A stretch of DNA of 64,000 nucleotides from an uncultured Gammaproteobacteria bacterium (lineage in GTDB: Bacteria; Pseudomonadota; Gammaproteobacteria; GCA-001735895), in contig CAMYON010000006.1 of assembly GCA_947260025.1 (NCBI GenBank), positions 52,050 to 116,049 of the forward strand. Direction: 5' to 3'. The notes beneath the pieces were generated by a model. The model had not been told where the DNA came from, ran no database searches, and saw only the letters and a program-made list of their open reading frames with translations. Position 1 is the stretch's first letter. Each line of letters starts with the position of its first letter. Of this stretch, positions 21,204 through 31,533 are shown one piece after another. The position numbers and the translations under genes are program-made.

Positions 21204-23282
21204 CTATGTGGAGCTTCGGTTTATATCGATGCTGCCCGGTTCCTCGAGTTCCAGTTCCGACAGCAATTCGTCGATGTCGCAGATCGGCAAGCGGCAGCTG
21301 AATCCCTCGCATATCCAGGCGCTGGTAACGTCACTCGACTTTTGCGCAATCTCGTCGGGCAAACCACCGGTGCCGGCAGCAATGAAATACGCAGACTGCC
21401 CCGGCTTCAGGCGCGGCAGTAACCGTTGGCGCCATTGCGGCAGATCGTCACCGCTGCCACGCACGATGATTAGCGGCGGCGGCCGGTTGACCTCGCTCAG
21501 CAGGGCGAGGAAGCTGGCAGCGTGAAAGGGCGCATGGTTGATGTTATCGGCAACCGACTGCAGCGCCCGCTCGGCACCCTGGGTATAGTCACGTCGGCCA
21601 GTCAGCAGCCCGAGACGATGCAGCGCCAGCGCCGCCACCGCGTTGCCGCATGGCATCGCTTCATCCTGCCATGACTTCGGCCGCTGGATCAGCTGCTCGT
21701 GATCGACCGCGGTAAAATAGAATCCGCCGTGGACTTCGTCTGCAAATAGTTCGAGCAATTGATCGGCGAGTTTGATCGAGAACGCGAGCGTCGAGCTATC
21801 CCATTCGAACTGCAGGCAATCGAGCGTCGCCTGCAGCAGGTGCGCGTAGTCATCGAGATAGCCCGGCAAATGCTTGCCCGAGCCACTGTCGAGTGCCAAC
21901 AAGCGATCCTGGTGCCAGCATTCGCCGCGCAGTGCCTGCAAACAGCGGTTCGCGATCGCGAAGTAATCCGCGCGCATAAACACGCGTGCGGCGGTTGCCA
22001 GCCCACGGATCGCCAGCGCGTTCCAGCTTGTTAGCACTTTATCGTCGAGCCCAGGCGGGATGCGTGCCGCGCGCACCTCGAGTAACTGCTGTCGCAGCAG
22101 TTCATGCTCGCCAGCGTAAGCTGCTGCGTCGAGTTCGAGTTTTTGGATGACCTGCGGCAGGTCGTGATAAGCATGTAAATGCCATTTGCCCTCGAAGTTA
22201 GCCGGCTGGTCTAGCCCGAAGCGGTAAGCGAAGGCCGGGTAGGCCTCGCGAGCGATAATCTCGGCGATTTCATTCGGGCTCCACAGGTAGTATTTACCCT
22301 CGACACCCTCGGAATCGGCGTCCAGTGCGGCATGGAACGCGCCGCCGGTGCTTCGCATGTCGCGTTCCAGCCAGTCGACGATGCCGTCGACGGCGTCACG
22401 GTAGAGCGCGTCGCCGGTCAGTCGATAAGCCTCGGAAAAAACCTGCAGTAGCTGGCCGTTGTCATACAGCATTTTTTCGAAATGCGGGATCATCCACCTG
22501 TCGTCTACCGAGTAGCGAAAAAATCCGCCACCGAGGTGGTCCTGGATTCCGCCCTGGGCTATTTTTTGCAAAGTGAAGTCGATTGCCTGGTAAACCGGAT
22601 CCGCGGCTGTTTTGACGAAGGCGCGACCGAGTGCCTGCAGCAGGATCGCGGGTTGCGGAAACTTGGGCGCACGCCCGAAGCCTCCAGACTCCGAGTCATG
22701 CAGCTCGAGCATCTGCGTGTCGAAGGTCTCCAGCGCGCCGATATCGGCACCATGCTGGTTTTGATTTTCGCGCAGCTCGATCTCGATCAGTGCCTGTTGA
22801 ATGGCTTGCCCCTGCTGCTGTATCTTCTCGGGCTCGTCGAGAAATACCCCGGCAATTCGCTGCAGCAGGTCGCTAAACGCAATCATGCCGTACTTCGGTT
22901 TTTCGGGAAAATAGGTGCCGCCGAAAAACGGCAGTTGATCGCCGGGCGAGAGGAACATTGTCAGCGGCCAGCCGCCGGGCCGGCGCAGCATTAGCTGGTG
23001 TGCAGTCTGGTAGATGCGGTCTATATCCGGACGTTCCTCGCGGTCGACCTTGATATTGATAAAATGCTGATTCATCAACGCCGCCGTGGCCTCGTCCTCG
23101 AAGGATTCATGCGCCATGACGTGACACCAGTGACAGGCGGAATACCCGATAGAAAGCAGGATCGGTTTATTCTGTTCACGCGCCAGGTCGAGCGCCTGCT
23201 GCGACCAGGGCAGCCAGTCAACCGGGTTGTCGGCATGCTGGCGCAGATAAGGGCTTGACTCCTGTGCAAGGGCGTTGGGCAT
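21204..23282 (-). CDS. DUF255/YyaL-type thioredoxin-domain protein
   Basis: [23 protein letters not shown]...[20 protein letters not shown]. Confidence 0.93.
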   Translation of the reverse strand: MPNALAQESSPYLRQHADNPVDWLPWSQQALDLAREQNKPILLSIGYSACHWCHVMAHESFEDEATAALMNQHFINIKVDREERPDIDRIYQTAHQLMLRRPGGWPLTMFLSPGDQLPFFGGTYFPEKPKYGMIAFSDLLQRIAGVFLDEPEKIQQQGQAIQQALIEIELRENQNQHGADIGALETFDTQMLELHDSESGGFGRAPKFPQPAILLQALGRAFVKTAADPVYQAIDFTLQKIAQGGIQDHLGGGFFRYSVDDRWMIPHFEKMLYDNGQLLQVFSEAYRLTGDALYRDAVDGIVDWLERDMRSTGGAFHAALDADSEGVEGKYYLWSPNEIAEIIAREAYPAFAYRFGLDQPANFEGKWHLHAYHDLPQVIQKLELDAAAYAGEHELLRQQLLEVRAARIPPGLDDKVLTSWNALAIRGLATAARVFMRADYFAIANRCLQALRGECWHQDRLLALDSGSGKHLPGYLDDYAHLLQATLDCLQFEWDSSTLAFSIKLADQLLELFADEVHGGFYFTAVDHEQLIQRPKSWQDEAMPCGNAVAALALHRLGLLTGRRDYTQGAERALQSVADNINHAPFHAASFLALLSEVNRPPPLIIVRGSGDDLPQWRQRLLPRLKPGQSAYFIAAGTGGLPDEIAQKSSDVTSAWICEGFSCRLPICDIDELLSELELEEPGSIDINRSST

Positions 23283-23364
23283 GGGTCTGCATTCGGTTCG
23301 ATTTCCGTGCGATAATAACACCCTGATCAGGCATACTCATGAGTTTGAATCAGGTATTTCCACA

Positions 23365-24207
23365 ATGATTGCTTTCCCATCAATTGATCCCGTCGCGATT
23401 TCGCTGGGCCCGGTCAAGCTGCACTGGTACGGCCTGATGTACCTGCTGGCCTTTGCCAGCGCCTGGTGGCTGGGCAAACGCCGCGCGCGCCTCGAATGGA
23501 CACCGGTAAAGCCGGAACAGGTTGACGACCTGATTTTCTATGGGGCGATCGGAGCGGTGCTCGGAGGTCGAGTCGGTTCGGTCATTTTTTATAATTTCGA
23601 CAGCTTTCTTCACAATCCGCTGTATCTGTTCAGGATATGGGAAGGGGGCATGTCCTTCCACGGTGGCTTTATCGGTGTTCTGGTGGCAATGGCAATTTTT
23701 CAACGCAAGATCGGTTGCCGCTATTTTTTCGGGTTGACCGATTTTATTGCGCCACTGGTGCCGCTGGGGCTCGCCGCCGGACGATTCGGCAATTTCATCA
23801 ACGCCGAACTCTGGGGTGCGCCCGGCAATGTGCCCTGGGCGATGAAGCTGTCCTGCGAGCAGTTTCCGCCGGATCGCTACGTCGATTTTGCGGGGCCCCT
23901 GTGCTTCAGTCCACGCCACCCGACGCAGCTCTACGAAATGTTGCTCGAGGGTCTGCTGCTGTTCGGTGTTCTGTGGTTGTTGTCGGCCCGGTCCAGGCCG
24001 GTGATGACGATCTCGGGATATTTCCTGCTGTTGTACGGTCTGGCCCGCAGCGCGGTCGAACTGATTCGATTACCGGATGCCCATATCGGTTACCTGCTGA
24101 ATACGGATTGGCTGACCAGGGGCATTGTATTATCGGTGCCAATGATTATAGTTGGCCTTATTCTGTTGGCACTGGCGAAAAGGAACCAAAATGCGGCAAT
24201 ATCTTGA
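23365..24207 (+). CDS. lgt: Prolipoprotein diacylglyceryl transferase (canonical copy)
   Basis: [53 protein letters not shown]; followed by thyA. Confidence 0.96.
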   Translation: MIAFPSIDPVAISLGPVKLHWYGLMYLLAFASAWWLGKRRARLEWTPVKPEQVDDLIFYGAIGAVLGGRVGSVIFYNFDSFLHNPLYLFRIWEGGMSFHGGFIGVLVAMAIFQRKIGCRYFFGLTDFIAPLVPLGLAAGRFGNFINAELWGAPGNVPWAMKLSCEQFPPDRYVDFAGPLCFSPRHPTQLYEMLLEGLLLFGVLWLLSARSRPVMTISGYFLLLYGLARSAVELIRLPDAHIGYLLNTDWLTRGIVLSVPMIIVGLILLALAKRNQNAAIS

Positions 24208-24985
24208 CCTGATGCGACATGTACTCGAGCATGGCAGCGAGAAAACTGACCGCACAGGAACCGGGACGCTGTCCGTATTCGGCCACCAGATGCGCTTCGA
24301 TCTGACGCAGGGCTTTCCGTTGATTACCACCAAAAAACTGCACCTGAACTCGATCATTCACGAGCTGCTGTGGTTCCTGCAGGGCGACACCAACATCGCC
24401 TACCTGAAGCAAAACAATGTCCGCATCTGGGACGAATGGGCCGACGAAAATGGTAACCTCGGTCCGGTTTACGGTGCGCAATGGCGCTCGTGGCGTGGCG
24501 CCGACGGAAGTACGATCGACCAGATAAGCCAGGTGGTCGACCAGATAAGAACCAGCCCGGATTCCCGCCGCCTGATCGTCAGTGCCTGGAACGTCGGTGA
24601 AATCGAAAATATGGCCTTGCCGCCCTGTCACGCTTTCTTTCAGTTTTATGTCGCTGACGGCCGCCTGTCGTGCCAGCTTTATCAACGCAGCGCGGATGTG
24701 TTTCTGGGAGTGCCCTTCAATATTGCTTCCTACGCGTTACTCTTGATGATGGTGGCGCAGGTAACCGGTCTCGAGGCCGGTGAATTCGTGCATACGCTGG
24801 GCGATGCTCACCTGTATACCAATCATTTGCCACAGGCGCGGCTGCAGCTCGAGCGCGAGCCGTTCGCGTTACCGACCATCAAGTTGAATCCGGAGGTGAA
24901 TGACCTGTTCGCCTTTCGTTACGAGGATTTCGAGCTGTCCGATTACCAGTACCACGAACACATCAAGGCGGCAGTCGCGGTATAA
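24191..24985 (+). CDS. thyA: Thymidylate synthase
   Basis: [31 protein letters not shown]...[12 protein letters not shown]...[22 protein letters not shown]. Confidence 0.98.
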   Translation: MRQYLDLMRHVLEHGSEKTDRTGTGTLSVFGHQMRFDLTQGFPLITTKKLHLNSIIHELLWFLQGDTNIAYLKQNNVRIWDEWADENGNLGPVYGAQWRSWRGADGSTIDQISQVVDQIRTSPDSRRLIVSAWNVGEIENMALPPCHAFFQFYVADGRLSCQLYQRSADVFLGVPFNIASYALLLMMVAQVTGLEAGEFVHTLGDAHLYTNHLPQARLQLEREPFALPTIKLNPEVNDLFAFRYEDFELSDYQYHEHIKAAVAV

Positions 24986-25018
24986 TTCGCCCATAAAACA
25001 ACGGGAAATCCAGATTTG

Positions 25019-25402
25019 ATGAATGAAACAGGTTTAAACAATATCGAGGTCGACGTAGAAACACGCTACATCGAGGATCAGTCGAATCCCGAGCAGAATT
25101 ACTATGTTTTTGCCTATACCATAACAATTCAGAACAAGGGTAAACAGGCGGCCAAGCTGTTAACCCGTCACTGGGTAATTACCGACTCCAACCAGAAAGT
25201 GCAGGAGGTTCGTGGCGACGGTGTTGTCGGCGAACAACCACTGCTAAAGCCAGGGGAACAGTTTGTTTACACCTCGGGCACCATGCTCGAAACCGCGGTA
25301 GGTACGATGAAAGGCAGTTATCAGATGCTGGCTGACGATGGATCGCATTTTGATGCCGAAATCGATGAGTTCGTGCTGTCGACCCCGCGAGTATTGCACT
25401 AG
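25019..25402 (+). CDS. apaG: Co2+/Mg2+ efflux protein ApaG
   Basis: YYVFAYTITIQNKGKQAAKLLTRHWVITDSN...VVGEQPLLKPGEQFVYTSG. Confidence 0.96.
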   Translation: MNETGLNNIEVDVETRYIEDQSNPEQNYYVFAYTITIQNKGKQAAKLLTRHWVITDSNQKVQEVRGDGVVGEQPLLKPGEQFVYTSGTMLETAVGTMKGSYQMLADDGSHFDAEIDEFVLSTPRVLH

Positions 25403-25414
25403 TCGTTTGCATCG

Positions 25415-26257
25415 GTGGCAATCTATGCGATAGGGGACGTCCAGGGTTGCTACACCGAGCTCTGCCGACTGCTCGAAAAAATCAGATTCGATCCTGCCGC
25501 CGATACCCTGTGGTTTTGCGGAGACCTCGTCAATCGCGGCCCGGAATCGCTGCAGACCCTGCGCTTCGTGAAATCCCTGGGCGAGAGCGCGCTGACCGTA
25601 CTCGGCAATCACGATCTGCACCTGTTGGCACTGCATCACGGGGTGACGAAGATCCGGGTCAGTCGCGATTTACGGAGTATCCTCAAAAGCCCCGACCGCG
25701 GCGAACTGCTGAGCTGGTTGCAACAGCGACCCCTGCTGCATTATGACGAGCAACACAAGGCCGTGGTGGTGCACGCCGGTATTCATCCTGACTGGGGGTT
25801 GAGCAAGGCCAGGAAACTGGCGGGCGAAGTTGAATCGGTGCTGCGGGGTGAGGACAGCACGATATTTTTCAACAAGATGTATGGTAACAAGCCGGCCTTA
25901 TGGTCGGACGATCTCACCGGCGCCAAACGGTTACGCTTTATCACCAATGTCTATACGCGCATGCGCTATCTCGATCAGTCTCGAAAACTGAACTTTACGG
26001 TCAACCGCACCCTGCGGCGGTACCTGCGCAGAGGATTAACGCCGTGGTTTCAGGCCGACTCCAGGCTCAGAGAAGATGTGCGGGTTTTGTTTGGTCACTG
26101 GTCTACGTTGCCGGTAGGCTGCTACGGGCGATATTTCGCTCTCGACGGGGGTTGCGTCTGGGGTGGACACCTGGTCGCGTTGCGGGTCGATTTCGAGGCG
26201 GAGGACTGGTTTTTCGTCGATTCTCACAATAAAAAACCGATAAGAACTGCGAAATAA
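25415..26257 (+). CDS. apaH: Symmetrical bis(5'-nucleosyl)-tetraphosphatase
   Basis: YAIGDVQGCYTELCRLL, FCGDLVNRGPESLQTLRFV, LGNHDLHLLA. Confidence 0.96.
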   Translation: MAIYAIGDVQGCYTELCRLLEKIRFDPAADTLWFCGDLVNRGPESLQTLRFVKSLGESALTVLGNHDLHLLALHHGVTKIRVSRDLRSILKSPDRGELLSWLQQRPLLHYDEQHKAVVVHAGIHPDWGLSKARKLAGEVESVLRGEDSTIFFNKMYGNKPALWSDDLTGAKRLRFITNVYTRMRYLDQSRKLNFTVNRTLRRYLRRGLTPWFQADSRLREDVRVLFGHWSTLPVGCYGRYFALDGGCVWGGHLVALRVDFEAEDWFFVDSHNKKPIRTAK

Positions 26258-26540
26258 TAAGTATAACTAGTTCACTTTTGGTATCCGCTTTTTTCTTAAA
26301 TGCGATGTTTTTCGCTATCTTTGGCCATTTTAGGACTATAACTTAACTGCAGCCGTGGCGTTTTCATGGCTAATGGTTAGTCGCGGCATGTCACCAGAGG
26401 CCCGGTACTCGCTCGACGCGACGGCGTCAGGCGTGACGACCGCAGTGACGAGATTAGCCAGATACCGTGAGTGACCCTGTTTTCGGTGGCCCTGGCGTTA
26501 CAGGAAACGTGGCAACAACCCCGTTGGAAGGTGAGACATC

Positions 26541-27551
26541 TTGAAAAGAAACCTGCTTATTACCGTGATTTTGACGCTCTTGTCGTTTGCCGTTTATCAA
26601 CCGGTTTTCGCAGCAGCCAGTGTTGAATTGGTGCCCTCTTCGAGGGTCATATTGAAGATTACCTCGGGTATGACCGTTGACCAGATCATCCGGCGTGTTT
26701 ATCCGAAAGACAAGGATTTATGGCCGCAGATCAAGGCCAAGCTGATCGAAACCAATCCCAATTCTTTTGTCCAGTACTCAGATAGATTAATACCTGGTTC
26801 ACGCCTGAAGCTGGTGGATATCCGGCGTATCTATGACCAGGAACAGCTGGATCCAAAGATCAAGGTCGGATACGTTGCCAGGCTCGAGGGCAACGCGACA
26901 GCCAGGGACCTCAACGGCAGGGTGCAGCAACTGCAGATTAATTCGCAGATTTTCGAAGGCGATCGCGTCGAAACCGAAATGGGTGCACGCGTTCAAATCC
27001 TGATGGACGATGGTGCCGAGGTATATCTGAAAGAAGACTCGGTGCTCAAGATCAGCGAATACGTTATCACCGCCGGCTATGACAAGGAAAGCAGCAGTAT
27101 TCTCGATTTGCTGCGTGGTGGCTTGCGCAAGATTACCGGCGCGATTGGCTCCAGTGCGCTGGCGAACTACCAGCTCCAGACGGGACTGGCAACAATCGGA
27201 ATACGTGGCACCGACTACGTACTCAAGCTGTGTAAGCAGGATGACTGTACCCAGACGGTAAGCCGTAACGACCCCGATGCCAAGCTGCATGCCGTGGTAC
27301 TCGAAGGCGCCATCACGATGACCACCGATGAAGAAGTGCAAATCCTGATGGCAATGGGAGAATATGGCACGGCAACCCCCGAAATCCTGGTCATCGAGGA
27401 AGAGACGCCGGTTCCGGTTGGTTTTCTGAACCAGCAGGAAGCGCAGCAATTCAATGCCACGGTACCGCAGAAAACGGCAATGCAGGAAGAAGAATCCTCT
27501 AATACCTGGGCCTGGATTATCGGCGTGCTGCTGCTCGCCGTTGGACTGTAA
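26541..27551 (+). CDS. Secreted LysM-like + FecR-domain protein with a C-terminal hydrophobic segment
   Basis: Signal peptide; FimV/LysM-like VILKITSGMTVDQIIRRVYPKDKDLWPQIKAKLIETNPNSF; FecR-like GDRVETEMGARVQILMDDGAEVYLKEDSVLKI...IGIRGTDYVL; ends TWAWIIGVLLLAVGL. Confidence 0.8.
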   Translation: MKRNLLITVILTLLSFAVYQPVFAAASVELVPSSRVILKITSGMTVDQIIRRVYPKDKDLWPQIKAKLIETNPNSFVQYSDRLIPGSRLKLVDIRRIYDQEQLDPKIKVGYVARLEGNATARDLNGRVQQLQINSQIFEGDRVETEMGARVQILMDDGAEVYLKEDSVLKISEYVITAGYDKESSSILDLLRGGLRKITGAIGSSALANYQLQTGLATIGIRGTDYVLKLCKQDDCTQTVSRNDPDAKLHAVVLEGAITMTTDEEVQILMAMGEYGTATPEILVIEEETPVPVGFLNQQEAQQFNATVPQKTAMQEEESSNTWAWIIGVLLLAVGL

Positions 27552-27622
27552 TACCGTCGTTAAATGCCCCGGGTGGACTTTACGGCCCGGCTTAACGTTA
27601 ACAGTTACTGCCGGTAATTGGC

Positions 27623-27958
27623 TTAGTCCTCGTCGGAAGTATCGAACTGGGCCGAGAAAGCGCCGGCTATTTCTAGCAGGCCTTGAATCGTGTGCTGGCG
27701 GTTACCGAGCACGATGGGTTGATGCAGCTGCACATAGCCTTCGTGGAAAGGCACCAGCCGGTTGTTTTTTATCAGGAAGGTACCGTTAGTGGAGCCCAGG
27801 TCGCGCAGATATACTTCGCCGTTGATAATCTGAATTTCCGCGTGTTGCTTGCTCACAGTCGGGTCATTAATGTAGATGTGACCCTCGCGACCAATAATAT
27901 AAGTTCGACTTTCCATTCGTCTGACCTCCTCGCTCATATCATTGTTCATCAAGAACAA
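27623..27958 (-). CDS. FHA domain protein
   Basis: YIIGREGHIYINDPTVSKQHAEIQIINGEVYLRDLGSTNGTFLI (GR...S..H...D..S.NGT signature). Confidence 0.9.
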   Translation of the reverse strand: MFLMNNDMSEEVRRMESRTYIIGREGHIYINDPTVSKQHAEIQIINGEVYLRDLGSTNGTFLIKNNRLVPFHEGYVQLHQPIVLGNRQHTIQGLLEIAGAFSAQFDTSDED

Positions 27959-27997
27959 CCCTCCTTTATCGGGCGCCTCAGTCTAACCCAATTAATC

Positions 27998-28489
27998 CTA
28001 AAATTCCCGAACAAATTTAATAAAGGAATAGGCGTAGGCGTTGCTGGAATCTGCATCACAATCCTCTCGGCTTTCGACTCTCCATTCGGATTCGTCGAAG
28101 TCGGGAAACCAGGTGTCTCCGGCAAAGCGGTGATGGATCCGGGTGATGTATAACTGCGTTGCGCGCGCGAGCGATTGCTGGTAAAGACTTGCGCCCCCGA
28201 TCAGCATGATCTCCTCATCGTCGGCGCATAAATCCAGGGCGGCATCGATGCTATTGGCAATGTCGCACCCCTCGGCGCTAAAATCCGGGTCCCGGGTAAC
28301 TACGATATTACGCCTGTCCGGTAACGGCCGGCCGATAGACTCGAAGGTCTTGCGCCCCATGACGATCGGTTTCCCCAGCGTGGTGCGTTTGAAGAAGGCG
28401 AGGTCAGCCGGCAAGTTCCAGGGCAGTCCATTGTTGGTTCCGATCAATCGATCTTCGTCCATGGCGACAATCAGTGAAAGCTTCGTCAT
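27998..28489 (-). CDS. folA: Dihydrofolate reductase
   Basis: SLIVAMDEDRLIGTNNGLPWNLPADLAFFKRTTLGKPIVMGRKTFESIGRPLP. Confidence 0.97.
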   Translation of the reverse strand: MTKLSLIVAMDEDRLIGTNNGLPWNLPADLAFFKRTTLGKPIVMGRKTFESIGRPLPDRRNIVVTRDPDFSAEGCDIANSIDAALDLCADDEEIMLIGGASLYQQSLARATQLYITRIHHRFAGDTWFPDFDESEWRVESREDCDADSSNAYAYSFIKFVREF

Positions 28490-29259
28490 TGAGTCAGGGC
28501 CCTGCTAAGTTTGGCGAAATCGGCGATCCCCAGATTTTCGGCGCGCAATCCCGGATCGATGCCACACGCAGCTATTGTTTCACGATCCATTATCGATTTC
28601 AGCGAATTGGAAATGGTTTTGCGACGCTGACTGAATGCGGATTGTACGATCCTGGCGAAGGCCGCAGCGTCACCGATTGCGTACTTCGGCTGTTCCAGCG
28701 GTAGCAGTCGTATCACGGCAGAATCAACTTTCGGGGGCGGTTTGAAGCAGGTCGGCGCGACGTCGAACAGGTACTGGCACAGGCAACGACACTGCAGCAT
28801 TACCGAAAGACGGCCGTAGCTCGAATCCCCGGGGGCGGCGACGATTCGCTGGGCGACCTCCTTTTGCACCATGAAGTGCATATCCTCGATCAAATCTGCT
28901 GATTCGAGCAGGTGGAACATCAGGGGGGTTGAAATATTGTAGGGCAGGTTACCCACCAGCCTGAATTTTCGGGTGCTCGCAATGCTCGATAACTCGAACT
29001 CGAGGATGTCCGCGTTGATCACTTCGAGCTGGCCGAAGGCAGGCGCCCTGTTTTCCAGAACCGGGACCAGGTCGCGATCGAGTTCGATCGCGGTGAGTCG
29101 ATCACAGCACTGTAGTAGCGGGTAGGTTAGGGCTCCCTGGCCGGGGCCGATTTCGAGCATGTTATCTCCCGCTTGCGGCGCGATGGCGCGCAAAATACGG
29201 TCGATAATATTGCGGTCATGCAAAAAATGCTGACCAAAACGTTTACGAGCCCGATGCAT
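28486..29259 (-). CDS. rsmA: 16S rRNA dimethyladenosine transferase
   Basis: ARKRFGQHFLHDRNIIDRI, MLEIGPGQGALTYPLL, LVGNLPYNISTPLMFHLLE; start at MHRARKRFG. Confidence 0.97.
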   Translation of the reverse strand: MHRARKRFGQHFLHDRNIIDRILRAIAPQAGDNMLEIGPGQGALTYPLLQCCDRLTAIELDRDLVPVLENRAPAFGQLEVINADILEFELSSIASTRKFRLVGNLPYNISTPLMFHLLESADLIEDMHFMVQKEVAQRIVAAPGDSSYGRLSVMLQCRCLCQYLFDVAPTCFKPPPKVDSAVIRLLPLEQPKYAIGDAAAFARIVQSAFSQRRKTISNSLKSIMDRETIAACGIDPGLRAENLGIADFAKLSRALTQ

Positions 29260-30235
29260 TCGCTTGCAGGTTGCGCGCCTGAAGAATCGCCGAGTCGATT
29301 GCCGCGAACAAGCTGTCTGGCCTGGCCTTGTTGCTTCCGGCCAGATCGAGCGCGGTACCGTGGTCAACCGAGGTTCTTATGATAGGCAAACCGAGGGTCG
29401 TATTGACCGCGTTGTGGAAACCGACATGCTTCAATACCGGCAGGCCCTGGTCGTGATACATGGCGAGCACCGCGTCGGCGTCCTGCAGCATGGTTTCGGT
29501 GAACAGGGTATCGGCCGGGTAGGGGCCTCCCAGCTTAATGCCCCTGGCCCTGAGCGCTTGCAGGGCTGGAATGATGATTTCGATCTCTTCATGTCCCAGG
29601 TAACCGTTTTCACCAGCGTGCGGATTGAGGCCGCAAACCTTGATCAGCGGGTTTGGAATAGCGAAACGATCGCGCAGTTCGCGATCGAGGATCTCGACGA
29701 CCTCCGTGATCGCCTGCTCGCTGATCGCATCGGCTACCTCTCGCAATGGCAGGTGCGTGGTGACGAGTGCGACCCTGAGACTGTCCGCAAGCAGCAACAT
29801 GACCGGCTTCGGCACCTCGCAGATACCTGCCAGGTATTCGGTATGACCCGAGAAATCGATACCGGCGCGATTGATGATTTCCTTTTGCACCGGCGCCGTG
29901 ACCATGGCGTCGAATTCTCCAGCCAGGCAGGCTCTGCAGGCCCTTTCCAGCAGTTGCAGCACGTATTCGGCGTTGGCGCCGTCCAGGCGACCGGGCAGGC
30001 AGGGCTGCACCAGGGGCTGGTGAATCACCTCGATTTGCCTGTTCGAAACCGGCTGCCCGTCGTATTCGACAAACTCGATGCCGGACCCCAGGGCAGCGGC
30101 CCGCGCGGTGAGCAACTCGAAGTCACCGATAACCACCAGGCGCGCGTCAAAGCGGGCCGGGTCGATGGCGGCGATGATATCCGGACCGACACCTGCCGGT
30201 TCACCGGAGGTGATGAGGATGCTGGCGTCAGGCAT
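29243..30235 (-). CDS. pdxA: 4-hydroxythreonine-4-phosphate dehydrogenase
   Basis: ILITSGEPAGVGPDIIAA, SGHTEYLAGI, GLNPHAGENGYLGHEE, YHDQGLPVLKHVGFHNAVNTTLGLPIIRTSVDHGTALDLAG. Confidence 0.97.
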   Translation of the reverse strand: MPDASILITSGEPAGVGPDIIAAIDPARFDARLVVIGDFELLTARAAALGSGIEFVEYDGQPVSNRQIEVIHQPLVQPCLPGRLDGANAEYVLQLLERACRACLAGEFDAMVTAPVQKEIINRAGIDFSGHTEYLAGICEVPKPVMLLLADSLRVALVTTHLPLREVADAISEQAITEVVEILDRELRDRFAIPNPLIKVCGLNPHAGENGYLGHEEIEIIIPALQALRARGIKLGGPYPADTLFTETMLQDADAVLAMYHDQGLPVLKHVGFHNAVNTTLGLPIIRTSVDHGTALDLAGSNKARPDSLFAAIDSAILQARNLQANASGS

Positions 30236-31517
30236 CTGGCTTGTCAGGGAAAATGACGTAGGCCTCATCCCGCAGGCGGCGTTTCCAGAGATCGAAGACT
30301 TCGCGCTGTTTTTGCTGCAGTAATTGCGAGTAGATTTTCTTACGCTTGTTTTCCGCGGTTTCATCGACCGTACGGCGACCCGTAACCTCTAACAGGTGCC
30401 AGCCGAACTGGCTGCGAAACGGCTCGCTTAGCTCGCCTTCCTGAAGCCGGTCGGTAACAGCCTCGTACTCCTTGACGGTTGCACCTGGGTCCATCCAGCC
30501 GATGTCCCCACCCTCGGACCCCGAGGTGTAATCCACCGAATACAGCCGGGCCAATCGGGCAAAATCCTCGCCGGCCAGGATGCGCTCGCGAAATTCCTGC
30601 AGACGCTCGCGAGCGTCTTGCTCTGAAACCAGTTCGTTGGGCCTGATTAAAATGTGGCGGCTTCGGGTCTGCTGACTGAGCACCTGTTCCAGGTCACGGC
30701 GCTGTTTCAGATGAACAATATGGATACCGCTGGCGCTGCGAATCGGCCCGGCGTAGCCACCGGGTTCCATGGCCAGGACCTCGGTGGTAAACAGGCTCGG
30801 GATCTGGGCCTTCTTGCGCCATCCGAGGTCGCCACCCTGCAGCGCGGTATCGCCGGCCGAAAACGTATTGGCCAGTTGGTCGAATTCTTCGCCCTGATCG
30901 AGCCTGGACATTATCTCGGTGGCGGTCTGTTGCGCCGCGGTTATCTGTGCCGGGCTGGCCGCGTCGGGTAATGCGATCAGGATATGGGACAGCAGGTATT
31001 CGAAGCTGGCGGTTTCGCTGCCGCTTTGCTTGATAAAGTCGTCGACTTCGGCGTCGCTAATGGTTGCGTTGCGTTGGCTATACTGACGGCTCAGTGTCGT
31101 TATCGTTAATTCGCGGCGTACTGCGTCCCGGTACTTGTCGTAGTCGAGCCCGTCGGCCAGCAGCGCCTGGCGAAAATCCGACAGGCTCATCTGGTTTTGC
31201 CGCGCCATGCCCTGCATCGCCTGGTTGAGCTGGCTGTCGGTGATCTTGATGCCACGGCGCTTGGCCTCCTGCAGCAGCAGCGAATCATTGATCAGGGCTT
31301 CGAGTACCTGGCGCTGTAAGATGTCGTCGCTTGGTACTCTGCGCCGGGATTGCTTGAAATCGATTTTTACCAGTTTGATCCGATTCGCCAGCTCGCGTCG
31401 GGTAATAACGCTTTCGTCGACGATAGCGACGATCGTATCGAGCGTAGTCTGGACTGCGGCAGCCGGGTTTAGCAGCAGGCCGCAAACGAGGATTCCTGTT
31501 AAGGTAAATATTTTCAT
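30228..31517 (-). CDS. surA: Periplasmic peptidyl-prolyl cis-trans isomerase SurA
   Basis: Signal peptide, SurA N domain and two parvulin domains (e.g. RSRHILIRPNELVSEQDARERL...GGDIGWMDPG). Confidence 0.96.
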   Translation of the reverse strand: MKIFTLTGILVCGLLLNPAAAVQTTLDTIVAIVDESVITRRELANRIKLVKIDFKQSRRRVPSDDILQRQVLEALINDSLLLQEAKRRGIKITDSQLNQAMQGMARQNQMSLSDFRQALLADGLDYDKYRDAVRRELTITTLSRQYSQRNATISDAEVDDFIKQSGSETASFEYLLSHILIALPDAASPAQITAAQQTATEIMSRLDQGEEFDQLANTFSAGDTALQGGDLGWRKKAQIPSLFTTEVLAMEPGGYAGPIRSASGIHIVHLKQRRDLEQVLSQQTRSRHILIRPNELVSEQDARERLQEFRERILAGEDFARLARLYSVDYTSGSEGGDIGWMDPGATVKEYEAVTDRLQEGELSEPFRSQFGWHLLEVTGRRTVDETAENKRKKIYSQLLQQKQREVFDLWKRRLRDEAYVIFPDKPDA

Positions 31518-31533
31518 AGCTTGTCAACGATTG

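Noticed and set aside
29264-30256. 330-aa plus-strand ORF
   Set aside because: Antisense to pdxA, which is clearly coding on the minus strand.
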